Shown here: positions 8,559 to 17,476 of the stretch, one piece after another | Numbering within the stretch: the first letter of the stretch is position 1 | Layout: each line of letters starts with the position of its first letter | From: Jonesiaceae bacterium BS-20 | GTDB lineage: Bacteria > Actinomycetota > Actinomycetes > Actinomycetales > Cellulomonadaceae | Assembly (NCBI GenBank): GCA_039995105.1 | Contig: CP146203.1 | Span: 372,001 to 436,000 of the forward strand | Direction of reading: 5' to 3' | DNA length: 64,000 nt | Notes under the pieces: generated by a model | What the model saw: only the letters and a program-made list of their open reading frames with translations | Databases searched by the model: none | What the model was told of the DNA's origin: nothing | Program-made: the position numbers and the translations under genes

Positions 8559-9347
8559 CTAATTACCGCTGGTCACCTGTTCACTTGCAATGAGGCGTTC
8601 GAGCCGCTGCGGGTCCTCGGCTAGCTCGGCAACCATCTGGGCACCCAGAAGCACTACCGAGCCGCCAGCAGCCCAAATGCTGATGCATTGCTGGACAACA
8701 GATAGCAGGGCGTGGGCGTTAGCCTCGTCGGCTTGGGGTGCAGAAAGGTCTGGTGCAACTTGCGGGCACCGAATGAGTACCCGCTTTGCAATGGATGGAG
8801 CTGCCCATGTAGACAGGTCCGCGAATGTCATTTGGGTGTCCCCGTGGGCAATTGCCAGCTCGCTCGGGTCGGTTGGCAGGGTCTGCCAAATGGCGTCCCC
8901 GTAAGTCATGACGGCTGAGGCTGCATCGATAGCACCGGCGGGTAATTCACCGTCGTACTTACGAGCCAAGGCCGCGAGCGTCACGGCAACCAAATCGGTG
9001 CGCTTGCTGCGCCCCGCTGCGGAGTCGGACGCGGGGTCCGTAGTGACTAGAACCGTTGCGGTTGCTGATGGTTCGCCAAGTGTCAGTGTGCTGCCGGTGC
9101 GTAGCGTGGCTAGGGCCCAAATGATCGAGCGCCAGTGGGCTGGCAGGGCCAAACAGACCTCTACGCCGGGCTCACAATCAAACTCCTCAACCAACAGGTT
9201 GGTAGTCTTGTTGACCCAGTTATTGAGAACCGCCCCGGAGAGTTCGATCCGTTCAAAATCTGCTCCGTACCAGGTCAATCGGGGCTGCCCCGGGTCGAGT
9301 GTGATCTTGGACAAAGAATCTGCAATATAGGTCTGTGGTGAACTCAT
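8559..9347 (-). CDS. TIGR03089-type protein (AMP-ligase-like, function unknown)
   Basis: The 262-residue protein resembles the N-terminal part of AMP-forming acyl ligases. It has R-I-E-L-S-G near residue 32, a long helix region, and LALPAHWRSIIWALATLRTG. It lacks the phosphate-binding P-loop and the C-terminal lid, so it cannot be a complete ligase. This matches the actinobacterial family TIGR03089, whose role is unknown and whose genes often sit near LCP and WhiB genes. It is divergent from whiB. Confidence 0.7.
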   Translation of the reverse strand: MSSPQTYIADSLSKITLDPGQPRLTWYGADFERIELSGAVLNNWVNKTTNLLVEEFDCEPGVEVCLALPAHWRSIIWALATLRTGSTLTLGEPSATATVLVTTDPASDSAAGRSKRTDLVAVTLAALARKYDGELPAGAIDAASAVMTYGDAIWQTLPTDPSELAIAHGDTQMTFADLSTWAAPSIAKRVLIRCPQVAPDLSAPQADEANAHALLSVVQQCISIWAAGGSVVLLGAQMVAELAEDPQRLERLIASEQVTSGN

Positions 9348-9621
9348 GGTGACCAGTTTAGTCTGTCAAAATAGTTCACGTTTCCCGCCTAACTGAAGAA
9401 TTTGAGATGATTTCAAAAATAAGCGGACAGCGATATTTAGCGCACTTTCGCGTTTCATTGGGTCAATTTCTGTCCGTTAAGGGTGGTATCGACTGATAAG
9501 TGCCAGCCAATTTGAATTGCTACCACAGTTGCTCTTGACTTGCGAAGATGACACGCGTGTAATTTTGCGTAAGGTTATCTACAGCAAGGTACGGCAAACT
9601 ACGGTGCGGAGGTTATTAAAT
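9348..9621. promoter_or_regulatory. Divergent upstream region of the TIGR03089 gene and whiB
   Basis: This 274-base non-coding stretch separates two divergent genes and must hold both promoters. A weak inverted repeat (CGGACAG at 9424-9430 against CTGTCCG at 9470-9476) flanks an AT-rich core and could be an operator. No small ORF or riboswitch fold was recognised. The GGAGG at 9608-9612 is the whiB ribosome binding site. Confidence 0.45.
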
Positions 9622-9957
9622 ATGTGGAACCTGCTCAAAGAGGACGGCCCGTTACCAACAGATGTAAATCGCCCGGCAGAACCAGCACGCGTGGGATCTC
9701 CGGTCCTTTCACTGCTAGGTAACATGGGCGATGACTCAGCAATGAGCTGGCAAGAGCGGGCGCTTTGCGCCCAGACCGACCCGGAAGCGTTCTTTCCTGA
9801 AAAAGGAGGCTCGACCCGGGAGGCAAAGAAGGTGTGCGTGGCCTGCGAGGTCCGCACGCAGTGCCTGGAATATGCGCTTGCCAAAGATGAGCGGTTTGGT
9901 ATTTGGGGTGGGCTTTCAGAACGTGAGCGCCGCAAACTGAAGAAGCGTGCGCTGTAA
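9622..9957 (+). CDS. WhiB-family Fe-S transcriptional regulator (WhiB2-like)
   Basis: WhiB proteins bind a 4Fe-4S cluster and act with the sigma factor at target promoters. The four cysteines are present (ALC, VCVACE, QCL), followed by the GIWGGLSERERR turn and a basic tail ending KKR. An open frame exists from 9517, but the ATG at 9622 has a strong GGAGG nine bases upstream and gives the usual length of 111 residues. Position at the head of the GT2-DUF5719-metallopeptidase block points to the WhiB2/WhmD group, which controls septation and division in other actinobacteria (family knowledge). A perfect hairpin follows at 9980. Confidence 0.93.
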   Translation: MWNLLKEDGPLPTDVNRPAEPARVGSPVLSLLGNMGDDSAMSWQERALCAQTDPEAFFPEKGGSTREAKKVCVACEVRTQCLEYALAKDERFGIWGGLSERERRKLKKRAL

Positions 9958-9979
9958 ATTTCTAATGTCTTGAATCATG

Positions 9980-10014
9980 CTAGGTGGGCCGGATGAGAAT
10001 TCCGGCCCACCTAG
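9980..10014 (+). terminator. Rho-independent-type terminator after whiB
   Basis: Two perfectly complementary 14-base arms (9980-9993 and 10001-10014) enclose a seven-base loop 22 bp after the whiB stop. The downstream T content is modest. Its position inside the open frame that extends left of the GT2 gene argues that the GT2 protein starts further right. Confidence 0.8.
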
Positions 10015-10109
10015 TTCTGGTTTGGCCGGCGGGCAATATTGGCACGTTCTACGCCACGCCCGTTAAGAACGGCTCATCATGGCTTCCAATGCGGCACTAT
10101 GGATCCGGT

Positions 10110-13100
10110 ATGACTACTTCTAAATTGCCCCAAGGCCCAAGCGAAAACACCCCTGTGCGGGGCATTCCGGTGGTGAGTGCCGGGGCCGCGCCCATGCAAA
10201 AGGAACACTTGCTCGAAATGGACGCCATTGTGCCGCAGACTCCGGCTCAGCAGACCGTTGATCGTGATGTCACCGCAATTGTGGTCACAAACGGGTTTAC
10301 CCCGTATCTGCAGAACCTTCTAGATTCGGTTTTGTGTCAGACGGTCGTGCCGGCGGAGATTATCATCGTCGATGTCGCACACAAGGGCCCTTTGACTCTC
10401 CCCGCCGAGACCGTGGCGGCTGCGCTATGCCCTATTAACGTCTTGTGGGCCCCTAGAGCGAAGACATTTGGTCAAGGTGTAGGAGTTGCGCTGAAGCAAG
10501 CCCCGGACGCCTTAAAGGCCCCTTGGCTGTGGCTCCTGCATGACGACACGGTCGTACGCCCGGACGTTTTAGAACAACTCATTCAAGAGACCCGCAACAA
10601 CACCTCAGTTTCGATTGCCGGGCCAAAGCAAATTCGATTGGGGTCAACCAAAGACCTCGTTCACGTGGGTTACTCCGTGGCGACCGGGGGGCAGCGCCTG
10701 TCCGGTGTTGAGCAGACCGAGTTTGACCAGGGGCAGCATGACGCCCGCGAAGACGTATTTGCGGTCAGCCTGAACGCCGCCCTTGTCCGGACCTCGCTGT
10801 GGCTCGATCTCAAGAGCACCGACCCAACGTACGGGCGCTACGGTGACTCCCTCGACTTTTGCCGCCGGGCCCGGCTAGCCGGACACCGCGTGGTAGTGGT
10901 TCCACACGCGGTTGTTGAGCACGCCCAAGCAAGCCTGATGGGCTTGCGCGGACACGGCGAACTTGTGATCCCGCAAAAGCCCACGGTTCTGGATGAGGAC
11001 CAAGACAACCGCACCTATTTTGCGCGGCTGCGGTCCTCGTTGTATTACTCGGCTACCTCTTACCCGGCAATCATGGTGCCGGTCATCTGGTTGGCATCGG
11101 TTTTGGCTGCGCCCCTGCGATCCCTCGCCCGGGTCGCGGTCAAGCAACCGCGGCAGGCCGTTGCTGAGCTGCTGGCGCCGTTTTGGTTGTTCACCAAGTT
11201 GGGTAACGCACTTGGTGCATCCCTACGCATGAGCGCTATCAAACAGGTGCCGCGATCGGCTCTGCGGGAACTGATGATTAGCCACCGCGAGGTCTTGTCG
11301 CACCGCCGTGACGTAAGGCTCTCGAGGGCGACGCTGCGCAAACAGCTGTACGGTCCGAGCGAGCTCGATGCTCGCGAGTTCAAACTCGTTCGCAACCGCA
11401 GGCGCACCACGTTCACGTTTGTTCTCTTGGGATTGAGCGCGGTGACGCTCGTTGCGTTTTGGGACATGCTGGCGGCGTTCACGGGCGCCAAGCGGATCAT
11501 TGGTGGCGCGTTGCTACCGCTCCAGGCAACGTTGAGCGACCTGTGGCAGTCCTGGACCGGGGGATGGGTACGTGATGGCCTTGGGGCCTCCGCACCCGCG
11601 GACCCGATTGTCTTTACGCTCATGCCGTTTGTTGGGTTGACCGGTGGTGACGCGCAATTAGCCGTGAACCTGTTGGTGCTGCTGGCACTGGTTCTGAGCG
11701 GGATTGGCGCGTGGTTTGCTGCCGGGAGCATCACGCGTGCGCTCACGGTGCGCGCTTGGGTAACGATTCTGTGGGTCGCCGCGCCATCATTGCTCATAGG
11801 CCTGAGCCAGGGGCGGTTGGGCGGCATCATCACCCACGCGGCCCTGCCGTGGCTGGTACTTGCCTTGGTGCGCACGTTTGACCTGCAACAGGTTGACCAA
11901 CGCAGCAAGTTGCGGTTCCGCCAGCAACAGCAGGCTGAGGCACTCCTGGAATCTAAACTGACCCAGACCTCGCTGGTTTCTCAGGTGGAGCAACTGACCC
12001 ATCCGGTGAGCGACACAGAAGACCCAGAGCTGAACCAAGCGGAGGGGGACGGTACAGAAGAACTTCCCGATGCCTCCCAACAGGTCGCACGTGCGGCCAG
12101 ATCGACCCGGTCACTGGCCGCGTTGGGTGGGGCTTCACTCCTGTTTGCAATTGTGGTTACCGGTTCCCCGGTTCTGCTGTTGCCCGGACTGCTGATCCTT
12201 GCGCTTCTCATGTTGTTTGTGCCGCGCGCACGCCTGCTCGTTGCCGTACCAATTCCAGCGCTCGCCTTGATGGGACCGCTTCTGGTCCGGGCGTTTGTCA
12301 ACCGCGAACATGACGGCTGGCGGATCTTGTTTGCGGACCCGGGAGTTCCGTTCGGATACCAAAGCGCAGCGCCGTGGCAAAACCTTTTGGGACTGCCGGT
12401 CAGCCAAGCTCTGCCCGATTTCTCAGCGGGCTGGGGCGCGTTCCTCAGCGCACTACTGCCATATGCTATCGGGGCGATAGTGCTGGTGGGTGCGTTGCTT
12501 GCGCTGCTACGTTCCGGACGCCGGGGCACAATCGTGCGGTTGCTTTGGGTCACCGCGCTCATTGGTTTTGCTACCGCAGTCATTAGCTCCAAGGTCATCG
12601 TTGCTAGCGGTGCCACCGCAGGGGTTACCGGGTGGGCCGGAGCGGGTATCTCGTTGGGGTACCTAGCCCTTCTTGGTGCGTGTGCGATCGGTGTGACGGA
12701 TCTGAGCCTCAAGGCGAGCTCAACCAACTTTGGTTGGCGCCAGATCAGCCTTGGACTTGCCACAATATTGGTCTTTGCCGTTCCCATAGGTGCGCTGGTG
12801 ACCTGGTCCACTGACCGCTCATTTGCCGAGCACGCCACCGCGTTGGAGCAGCTGGACCGTAATATTGTGCCGGCAGTTGCGCAACAGATGCAGACCTCTG
12901 GACGCCAGGCCCGCGTCCTTGCGATTAGCCCGGACAGCGCCGAAAGCGTGGATTACCAACTCTTTCACCGCGACGGCTCACAAATGCTTGAGGCCTCAAC
13001 CGTGGTCAACATTTCACACATGTCTGGCCGCCCGGATGACATTGCCCAACTTGTTGCCCACCTGAGCCGGGGACTTGAACCGGAAGATCAGCAGCCCGCC

Positions 13101-13700
13101 GCCCTTCGCCTTGGCGCCATGGGGGTAGGTGCGGTTCTGGTTCCAGCCGGAACCAACCCGGAGATCGCCAACCTCGTTGGCCGCCTCGACACGATCGTGG
13201 GACTGCAGCGGGTCACGGAAAATGAAACCGGGACCGTGTGGCGAGTTGAACCACAAGAGGTCAGGGTCGATCTTGAAAGCCTGCAATCGACCTTGGGTGA
13301 CAAGGAAGATCACCAAAATAATGCCATCATCTTGCCTGCTGAACCGGCATGGGCAGTCCTGTACGATCGCACCGGTGGCATCATCTTTGACAATGCCCGG
13401 CCACTTGCGGCAACTCGGTTGGCCGTCAGCGCAGAACTTGAACCCGCCACAACGGATCAGGTGATCGTAATCGCCGAGAACGCCGCGCCGGGTTGGACCG
13501 CCACGATTAATGGATCCGTGGTGCCACGAGTAACGGTCAATGGCAAGCAAGGTTTTGAACTGACAGAGTTCGCCGCAACGGGCGGAACCCTTGAAATCTC
13601 TTATGAACGAGCATCGCAAATCCCATGGCTGGTCCTGCAAGGAACCGTCCTGGTGGTATTTGGTTTGCTAGCTATCCCAATGCGTAGAAAGGGCGTGTGA
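10110..13700 (+). CDS. Large membrane glycosyltransferase, GT2 family
   Basis: The GT2 domain occupies about the first 300 residues: IVVTNGF, IIIVD, LLHDDTVV, and the acceptor-side YGDSLDFCRRARLAG. After a basic linker, a long region with roughly a dozen hydrophobic helices follows, then a C-terminal extracytoplasmic portion with a final transmembrane segment and basic MRRKGV tail. The frame is open from 9984, but the terminator at 9980-10014 lies inside that extension, so the ATG at 10110 (GGAT nine bases upstream) is preferred, giving 1196 residues. Its stop overlaps the next start (TGATG), so the two genes are coupled. It presumably adds sugars to a cell-envelope glycan; the acceptor is unknown. 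Confidence 0.88.
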   Translation: MTTSKLPQGPSENTPVRGIPVVSAGAAPMQKEHLLEMDAIVPQTPAQQTVDRDVTAIVVTNGFTPYLQNLLDSVLCQTVVPAEIIIVDVAHKGPLTLPAETVAAALCPINVLWAPRAKTFGQGVGVALKQAPDALKAPWLWLLHDDTVVRPDVLEQLIQETRNNTSVSIAGPKQIRLGSTKDLVHVGYSVATGGQRLSGVEQTEFDQGQHDAREDVFAVSLNAALVRTSLWLDLKSTDPTYGRYGDSLDFCRRARLAGHRVVVVPHAVVEHAQASLMGLRGHGELVIPQKPTVLDEDQDNRTYFARLRSSLYYSATSYPAIMVPVIWLASVLAAPLRSLARVAVKQPRQAVAELLAPFWLFTKLGNALGASLRMSAIKQVPRSALRELMISHREVLSHRRDVRLSRATLRKQLYGPSELDAREFKLVRNRRRTTFTFVLLGLSAVTLVAFWDMLAAFTGAKRIIGGALLPLQATLSDLWQSWTGGWVRDGLGASAPADPIVFTLMPFVGLTGGDAQLAVNLLVLLALVLSGIGAWFAAGSITRALTVRAWVTILWVAAPSLLIGLSQGRLGGIITHAALPWLVLALVRTFDLQQVDQRSKLRFRQQQQAEALLESKLTQTSLVSQVEQLTHPVSDTEDPELNQAEGDGTEELPDASQQVARAARSTRSLAALGGASLLFAIVVTGSPVLLLPGLLILALLMLFVPRARLLVAVPIPALALMGPLLVRAFVNREHDGWRILFADPGVPFGYQSAAPWQNLLGLPVSQALPDFSAGWGAFLSALLPYAIGAIVLVGALLALLRSGRRGTIVRLLWVTALIGFATAVISSKVIVASGATAGVTGWAGAGISLGYLALLGACAIGVTDLSLKASSTNFGWRQISLGLATILVFAVPIGALVTWSTDRSFAEHATALEQLDRNIVPAVAQQMQTSGRQARVLAISPDSAESVDYQLFHRDGSQMLEASTVVNISHMSGRPDDIAQLVAHLSRGLEPEDQQPAALRLGAMGVGAVLVPAGTNPEIANLVGRLDTIVGLQRVTENETGTVWRVEPQEVRVDLESLQSTLGDKEDHQNNAIILPAEPAWAVLYDRTGGIIFDNARPLAATRLAVSAELEPATTDQVIVIAENAAPGWTATINGSVVPRVTVNGKQGFELTEFAATGGTLEISYERASQIPWLVLQGTVLVVFGLLAIPMRRKGV

Positions 13701-15964
13701 TGAGCGATCAAGATCTAACGCCTGAAGGCACCAACAACGAGGCCACCTCAGAGCCAGCCGTGCCGGACGTGTCCCAAGACCAGCCGGACGCGCCGGAAAT
13801 TTCCGAGCCTGCCCAGGCATCGGCCACAACAAACGTGCCAGCGGCCGAGCCGCAAACTGAAGCCGCAGCCAAGACCGCGCCCGAGCCAAAACCAACGCCT
13901 CCGGCCGCCAAGAAGAGCGCGGCCAAGATGGCCAAAAAGAACGCCACCAAGAATGCCAAGCAACAGCGCACGCGCAAAGTCACCGTGGGGCAGGTCCTGA
14001 CCGGACTGCTCGTGGTGGCGCTGGCCGTTGGTTTGGGACTGTTTGGGCAGCGCGTCACGGTGCCTATTCCTGAGGTGCTGGCAATGGGCACGGATGTGTC
14101 GGTTGATGCGGCATCGGCAGCGTTGATCTGTCCCACCCCGGTCGCTGAGGCTAAGCAGCCAAAGGGCCAGGACAACCAAGAACTTTCGAACGCCGGCAAT
14201 AACAAGACCGAAGACGGGTCAATCTCCCAAGACGCTGCCGAGGCAACCGATCAGGGCGCCGGCGACGCAGGGGAAGAAGCAGAGGAAGACGCTAAGCCAG
14301 CCGATGATTTTGATGCCGACCAAGGCACCACCAAAAATACGGTGCAAACCGCGTTGCTTGGCCGTGGCGGTGAGGTTAGCTACCTTGACCTTGGTGTCCC
14401 CACTGACATCCAAAGCACGGAAGAGTCGGACCAACCCTTTGAACCACAGGTAATCGATCCGGTTTCCGCGCTTGAGCCAAGTGCGCAGAGCACCATGACC
14501 GGTTTTAACTCTGGTCTGGCAATTTCAACCGTGGCCAGGGCCCTCACTGACCCTGCGAAGGGGCAGTTCACGGCCGCCACGCAGAGCTCGGTGACCAGCG
14601 AAGGCGACGCACTTGGGATCGCTGCGGCCACCTGTGGCACGGCTGCAACCGAGCACTGGTTGGTAGGCGGCGGCACGAGCCTAGGTACCAGTTCCAAGCT
14701 TGTTGTCCAGAACCCAGGGCTGACGGCCGCAACGGTTACGCTGACGGTTTGGGGGCCGGGCGGACGGGTGCCGCTTTCCGGACTGGAAACGCTGTTAGTT
14801 CCCGCAGGCAAGCAAGTCTCGGTGTTCCTTGAGGGAATTGCCGCCGAGCAGCGCAGAACCGCGGTCCACGTTTCTTCAACCGGGTCCCTCGTTTCTGCTT
14901 ACCTCCAGGTCAACACCCTTGATGGCATTACCGCTAAGGGAATCGACTATGTGACTCCCGGCAGCGCACCCGCACGGGTCCAGGTCATGACGGGGGTGAC
15001 ACTGACAGGCAGTGAGGGAACCACGGGGGAGCCATCGGTCGTGCGTATTGTGTCCCCGGACTTCACCGAGATTGTGAACCTAGGCGATGAGACGGCTGAA
15101 GAAGCCGCCGACGTGGGCACCCAAGTGATCGGGACCGCAGCTATTTCGCTCCTGGGCCCTGAGGGCAGATTTGCGCTGTTTGGTGCGGACCAGATCGACC
15201 TGACCGCGGGGGCGGTCACGGATGTGGAATTAACCGGTGTGCCGGCCGGGAACTATACGGTGGTCATTGATTCCGAGGTTCCGATTATCGCCGCCACCCG
15301 GGTGTCTATCGAGGGCACCCAGGACCCGGAACGCCCGCTGTTTGGGATCCCACAGGACTTTGCGTGGATTCACTCCTCTGATGTCCTGAGCGGGCCCGAG
15401 CAGGGCACCGAGGGCGGCCCAGCGGACGGCCAAGTTGCCGCCATGGATGAGTTGCTTGATCAGACCGCTCTGCAACCACGCTCGGTATCAAGCGTTGTTG
15501 CCACGATTGCGGACCTCGAGTCCAAGGTGGTTCTTGCGGCGCTACCAAACGTCACGGATACGGCGGACCTTCCGGCAGCATTGGCGAAGATTCCGCACGT
15601 CTATGCGACCGATGCCCAGGCTGAATCCGAGCAAGAAACCGCCGAGGAGCAGGCCCTGCGGGAAGCGTGGGTGGCCGATCAACGGGTGGCGATCACAACG
15701 TATTCTGAGGCCGGGGCAGTGCTTGAACAGCGCGAGATCAAACTTGCCGTTGGCCAAACACTTGAGCTTGAAATGACCGACCTCGGTGGGGACCAAGTGC
15801 ATGCGGTTCTAGTTGAACCACAGCAGGACGCGATCATTGACTGGGCGGTTGTGACCACCTCGAGTGATCTCAACGCGGCAATCGGTGTTCTGCGACCGGT
15901 CGTGGCCGAGGATGAGCCAATGGAAGTACGGGTCACCCGCTCACTATCTGTTGGTATCAAATAG
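13700..15964 (+). CDS. DUF5719 family envelope protein
   Basis: A 754-residue protein with an Ala/Pro/Lys-rich cytoplasmic leader (about 1-92), one transmembrane segment (about 95-118), and a large extracytoplasmic part made of beta-rich repeats with few cysteines. An acidic low-complexity stretch lies at about 150-215. Location directly after the WhiB-linked GT2, with TGATG overlap, identifies the actinobacterial DUF5719 family. Its biochemical role is unknown; translational coupling suggests it works with the glycosyltransferase at the membrane. The stop codon lies in an 18-base tandem duplication. Confidence 0.75.
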   Translation: MSDQDLTPEGTNNEATSEPAVPDVSQDQPDAPEISEPAQASATTNVPAAEPQTEAAAKTAPEPKPTPPAAKKSAAKMAKKNATKNAKQQRTRKVTVGQVLTGLLVVALAVGLGLFGQRVTVPIPEVLAMGTDVSVDAASAALICPTPVAEAKQPKGQDNQELSNAGNNKTEDGSISQDAAEATDQGAGDAGEEAEEDAKPADDFDADQGTTKNTVQTALLGRGGEVSYLDLGVPTDIQSTEESDQPFEPQVIDPVSALEPSAQSTMTGFNSGLAISTVARALTDPAKGQFTAATQSSVTSEGDALGIAAATCGTAATEHWLVGGGTSLGTSSKLVVQNPGLTAATVTLTVWGPGGRVPLSGLETLLVPAGKQVSVFLEGIAAEQRRTAVHVSSTGSLVSAYLQVNTLDGITAKGIDYVTPGSAPARVQVMTGVTLTGSEGTTGEPSVVRIVSPDFTEIVNLGDETAEEAADVGTQVIGTAAISLLGPEGRFALFGADQIDLTAGAVTDVELTGVPAGNYTVVIDSEVPIIAATRVSIEGTQDPERPLFGIPQDFAWIHSSDVLSGPEQGTEGGPADGQVAAMDELLDQTALQPRSVSSVVATIADLESKVVLAALPNVTDTADLPAALAKIPHVYATDAQAESEQETAEEQALREAWVADQRVAITTYSEAGAVLEQREIKLAVGQTLELEMTDLGGDQVHAVLVEPQQDAIIDWAVVTTSSDLNAAIGVLRPVVAEDEPMEVRVTRSLSVGIK

Positions 15965-15982
15965 CCCGTTGGTATCAAATAG
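15950..15982. repeat. 18-base tandem duplication across a stop codon
   Basis: The 15-base unit GTTGGTATCAAATAG, containing the DUF5719 stop, recurs with an 18-base period (15950-15964 and 15968-15982). Just after it, TTGTCCTTCT is also present twice about 16 bases apart. The second stop is in the same frame, so the protein end is unaffected. Confidence 0.85.
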
Positions 15983-16053
15983 CGCGACTCAGCGATTGTC
16001 CTTCTTAGGGGTTGTCCTTCTCAGGCCCAGTGGGCCCGGGACCAGGGTGGCGC

Positions 16054-16569
16054 CTAGCCGCCCTGGTACTCGGAGTCGATCTCTTGGGGCGACCTACTGA
16101 GCACAAAAGCCACCTGTTCTACAATTACATCGCGCACGAGGCTCTCAAGGCCCCAGTGCTCGGTTACCCGGCCTTCAACCGGGCGGCGGTAGATCGCAAT
16201 GCGGTTTGGGGCCCCACCGACGGACGGAAAGTACCGGCCCATGGGGACCCCACCCGTTTCCCACGGAGCCGGGTCTGATGGGGGAACATCCTCAACTGCG
16301 AACTCGGTTCCGGCAAGCTCTTGGCCCCATGTTTGCTCGAGCCGCCGCACGTAGTTTTGGACGGTCTCATCAAAGTGTTCCCTGCGGGTTCTAAACGCCG
16401 GGTGAATGGGCGCGATCATGATGCCGCGCATGCCGCGCCCGCGCCGGTCTCTGCGGGTGCGAATGAGCGGTGCCGGGGTTGCCATACTCAACACGGTGAT
16501 GTGGGCGGAGCGCGCGCTTGAATCTAAAGCGGATGACGGTTTCTTGTTATCTCCGGAAAGTGAACGCAT
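16054..16569 (-). CDS. Metallopeptidase-like protein (DUF1025/zincin-like), degenerate motif
   Basis: The 171-residue protein matches the metallopeptidase family found beside whiB2 in actinobacteria: RRDRRGRGMRG, then R-R-E-H-F-D, the EDVPPSDP-W segment and the helix before the tail SPQEIDSEY. In active zincins that helix carries HExxH; here the corresponding residues read VIVEQVAFVL, with no histidine. Catalysis by zinc is therefore doubtful. The ATG at 16569 is chosen because AGGAG stands seven bases upstream; the longer open frame lacks such a signal. It faces the DUF5719 gene and is divergent from the LytTR regulator. Confidence 0.8.
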   Translation of the reverse strand: MRSLSGDNKKPSSALDSSARSAHITVLSMATPAPLIRTRRDRRGRGMRGIMIAPIHPAFRTRREHFDETVQNYVRRLEQTWGQELAGTEFAVEDVPPSDPAPWETGGVPMGRYFPSVGGAPNRIAIYRRPVEGRVTEHWGLESLVRDVIVEQVAFVLSRSPQEIDSEYQGG

Positions 16570-16741
16570 GGTTGTGCTCCTGTAAGTGAAGACAAAGCTA
16601 TGTAAATATCTGGGATTGGCTGTGACACATAGCGCCCAAAAAGTTTCGCCTTCAGTGTGCGACCGCATACTATAGGTAAGGATCTCGTGGTGGCTTATTT
16701 TCGCCCAGTCCCATCACGCGTGAAGGAATGAGGCAGTCAAG

Positions 16742-17476
16742 GTGCGTGTCCCTGCATCAAGAGTAGTATCCATTGGCATTGTTGACGACAGCGACCGCGA
16801 TCGTGACGTCATTTCGTCACTATTGCGCCAGTATCAGCAGGAGAATCACTTTCTGTACAAGGCGCGCGAGTTCGACGATGGCGCCGCCCTGCTGGAGAAC
16901 TACCAACCCGACTTTGACATTATCTTCCTTGACATCCAAATGGGCGGAATGGACGGGATGCGGGCGGCAACCGCGATTCGCCGCGTGGACACCTCGGTCA
17001 TCATCATTTTTGTAACCAAGACGGCCCAGTATGCAACCAGCGGGTACTCGGTTCAGGCCCAAAGTTACCTGCTCAAGCCGGTTTCCTACTTCGCGTTTGC
17101 AACGGAACTTTCCCGCAGTCTGACCCAGCTGCAAAGCCAAGAGCGCGAATCCGTGCTGGTGGGCTCGAGCACGTCACCGCGCCGGGTGGATCTGGCCAAC
17201 ATTATTTACTTGGAAAGTAAGCGGCACAAGCTGACCGTGCACACAATCGAAGAAGAGATCACCTTCAACGCGACCTTAAAGGCCTACGAGGACCTCTTGC
17301 TGCCGCGGAACTTCTACCGCTCGAACAGCGGGTTCTTGATCAACCTGCAGCACCTGGTGGCCATTCACGGTGAAGACGCCGAGATGTCCAACGGCGACGT
17401 GCTCAAGATTTCCCGCTCCCGCAAGAAGGGGTTGCTTGAGGCGCTGAGCAACTACATCGGTGGGAAGATCGAATGA
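16742..17476 (+). CDS. LytTR-family response regulator
   Basis: The 244-residue protein has a receiver domain (D15-D16, phospho-acceptor D64 in LDIQMGGMDG, lysine in LLKPVSY) and a C-terminal LytTR DNA-binding domain (about 140-244), marked by IIYLESKRHKL and YRSNSGFLINLQHL. LytTR regulators bind paired direct repeats and usually control secreted enzymes, bacteriocins or virulence factors. It starts at a GTG, with GAAGGA upstream at longer than normal spacing. It overlaps the kinase gene by four bases (ATGA). It opens the accessory segment between the metallopeptidase-like and DUF3499 genes. Confidence 0.93.
   Translation: MRVPASRVVSIGIVDDSDRDRDVISSLLRQYQQENHFLYKAREFDDGAALLENYQPDFDIIFLDIQMGGMDGMRAATAIRRVDTSVIIIFVTKTAQYATSGYSVQAQSYLLKPVSYFAFATELSRSLTQLQSQERESVLVGSSTSPRRVDLANIIYLESKRHKLTVHTIEEEITFNATLKAYEDLLLPRNFYRSNSGFLINLQHLVAIHGEDAEMSNGDVLKISRSRKKGLLEALSNYIGGKIE

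Noticed and set aside
11060-12838. Two long antisense frames (11060-11908 and 11981-12838) within the giant GT2 gene.
   Set aside because: Low-complexity Ala/Arg/Pro/Ser composition, no start signals, and the sense strand codes a coherent membrane protein.
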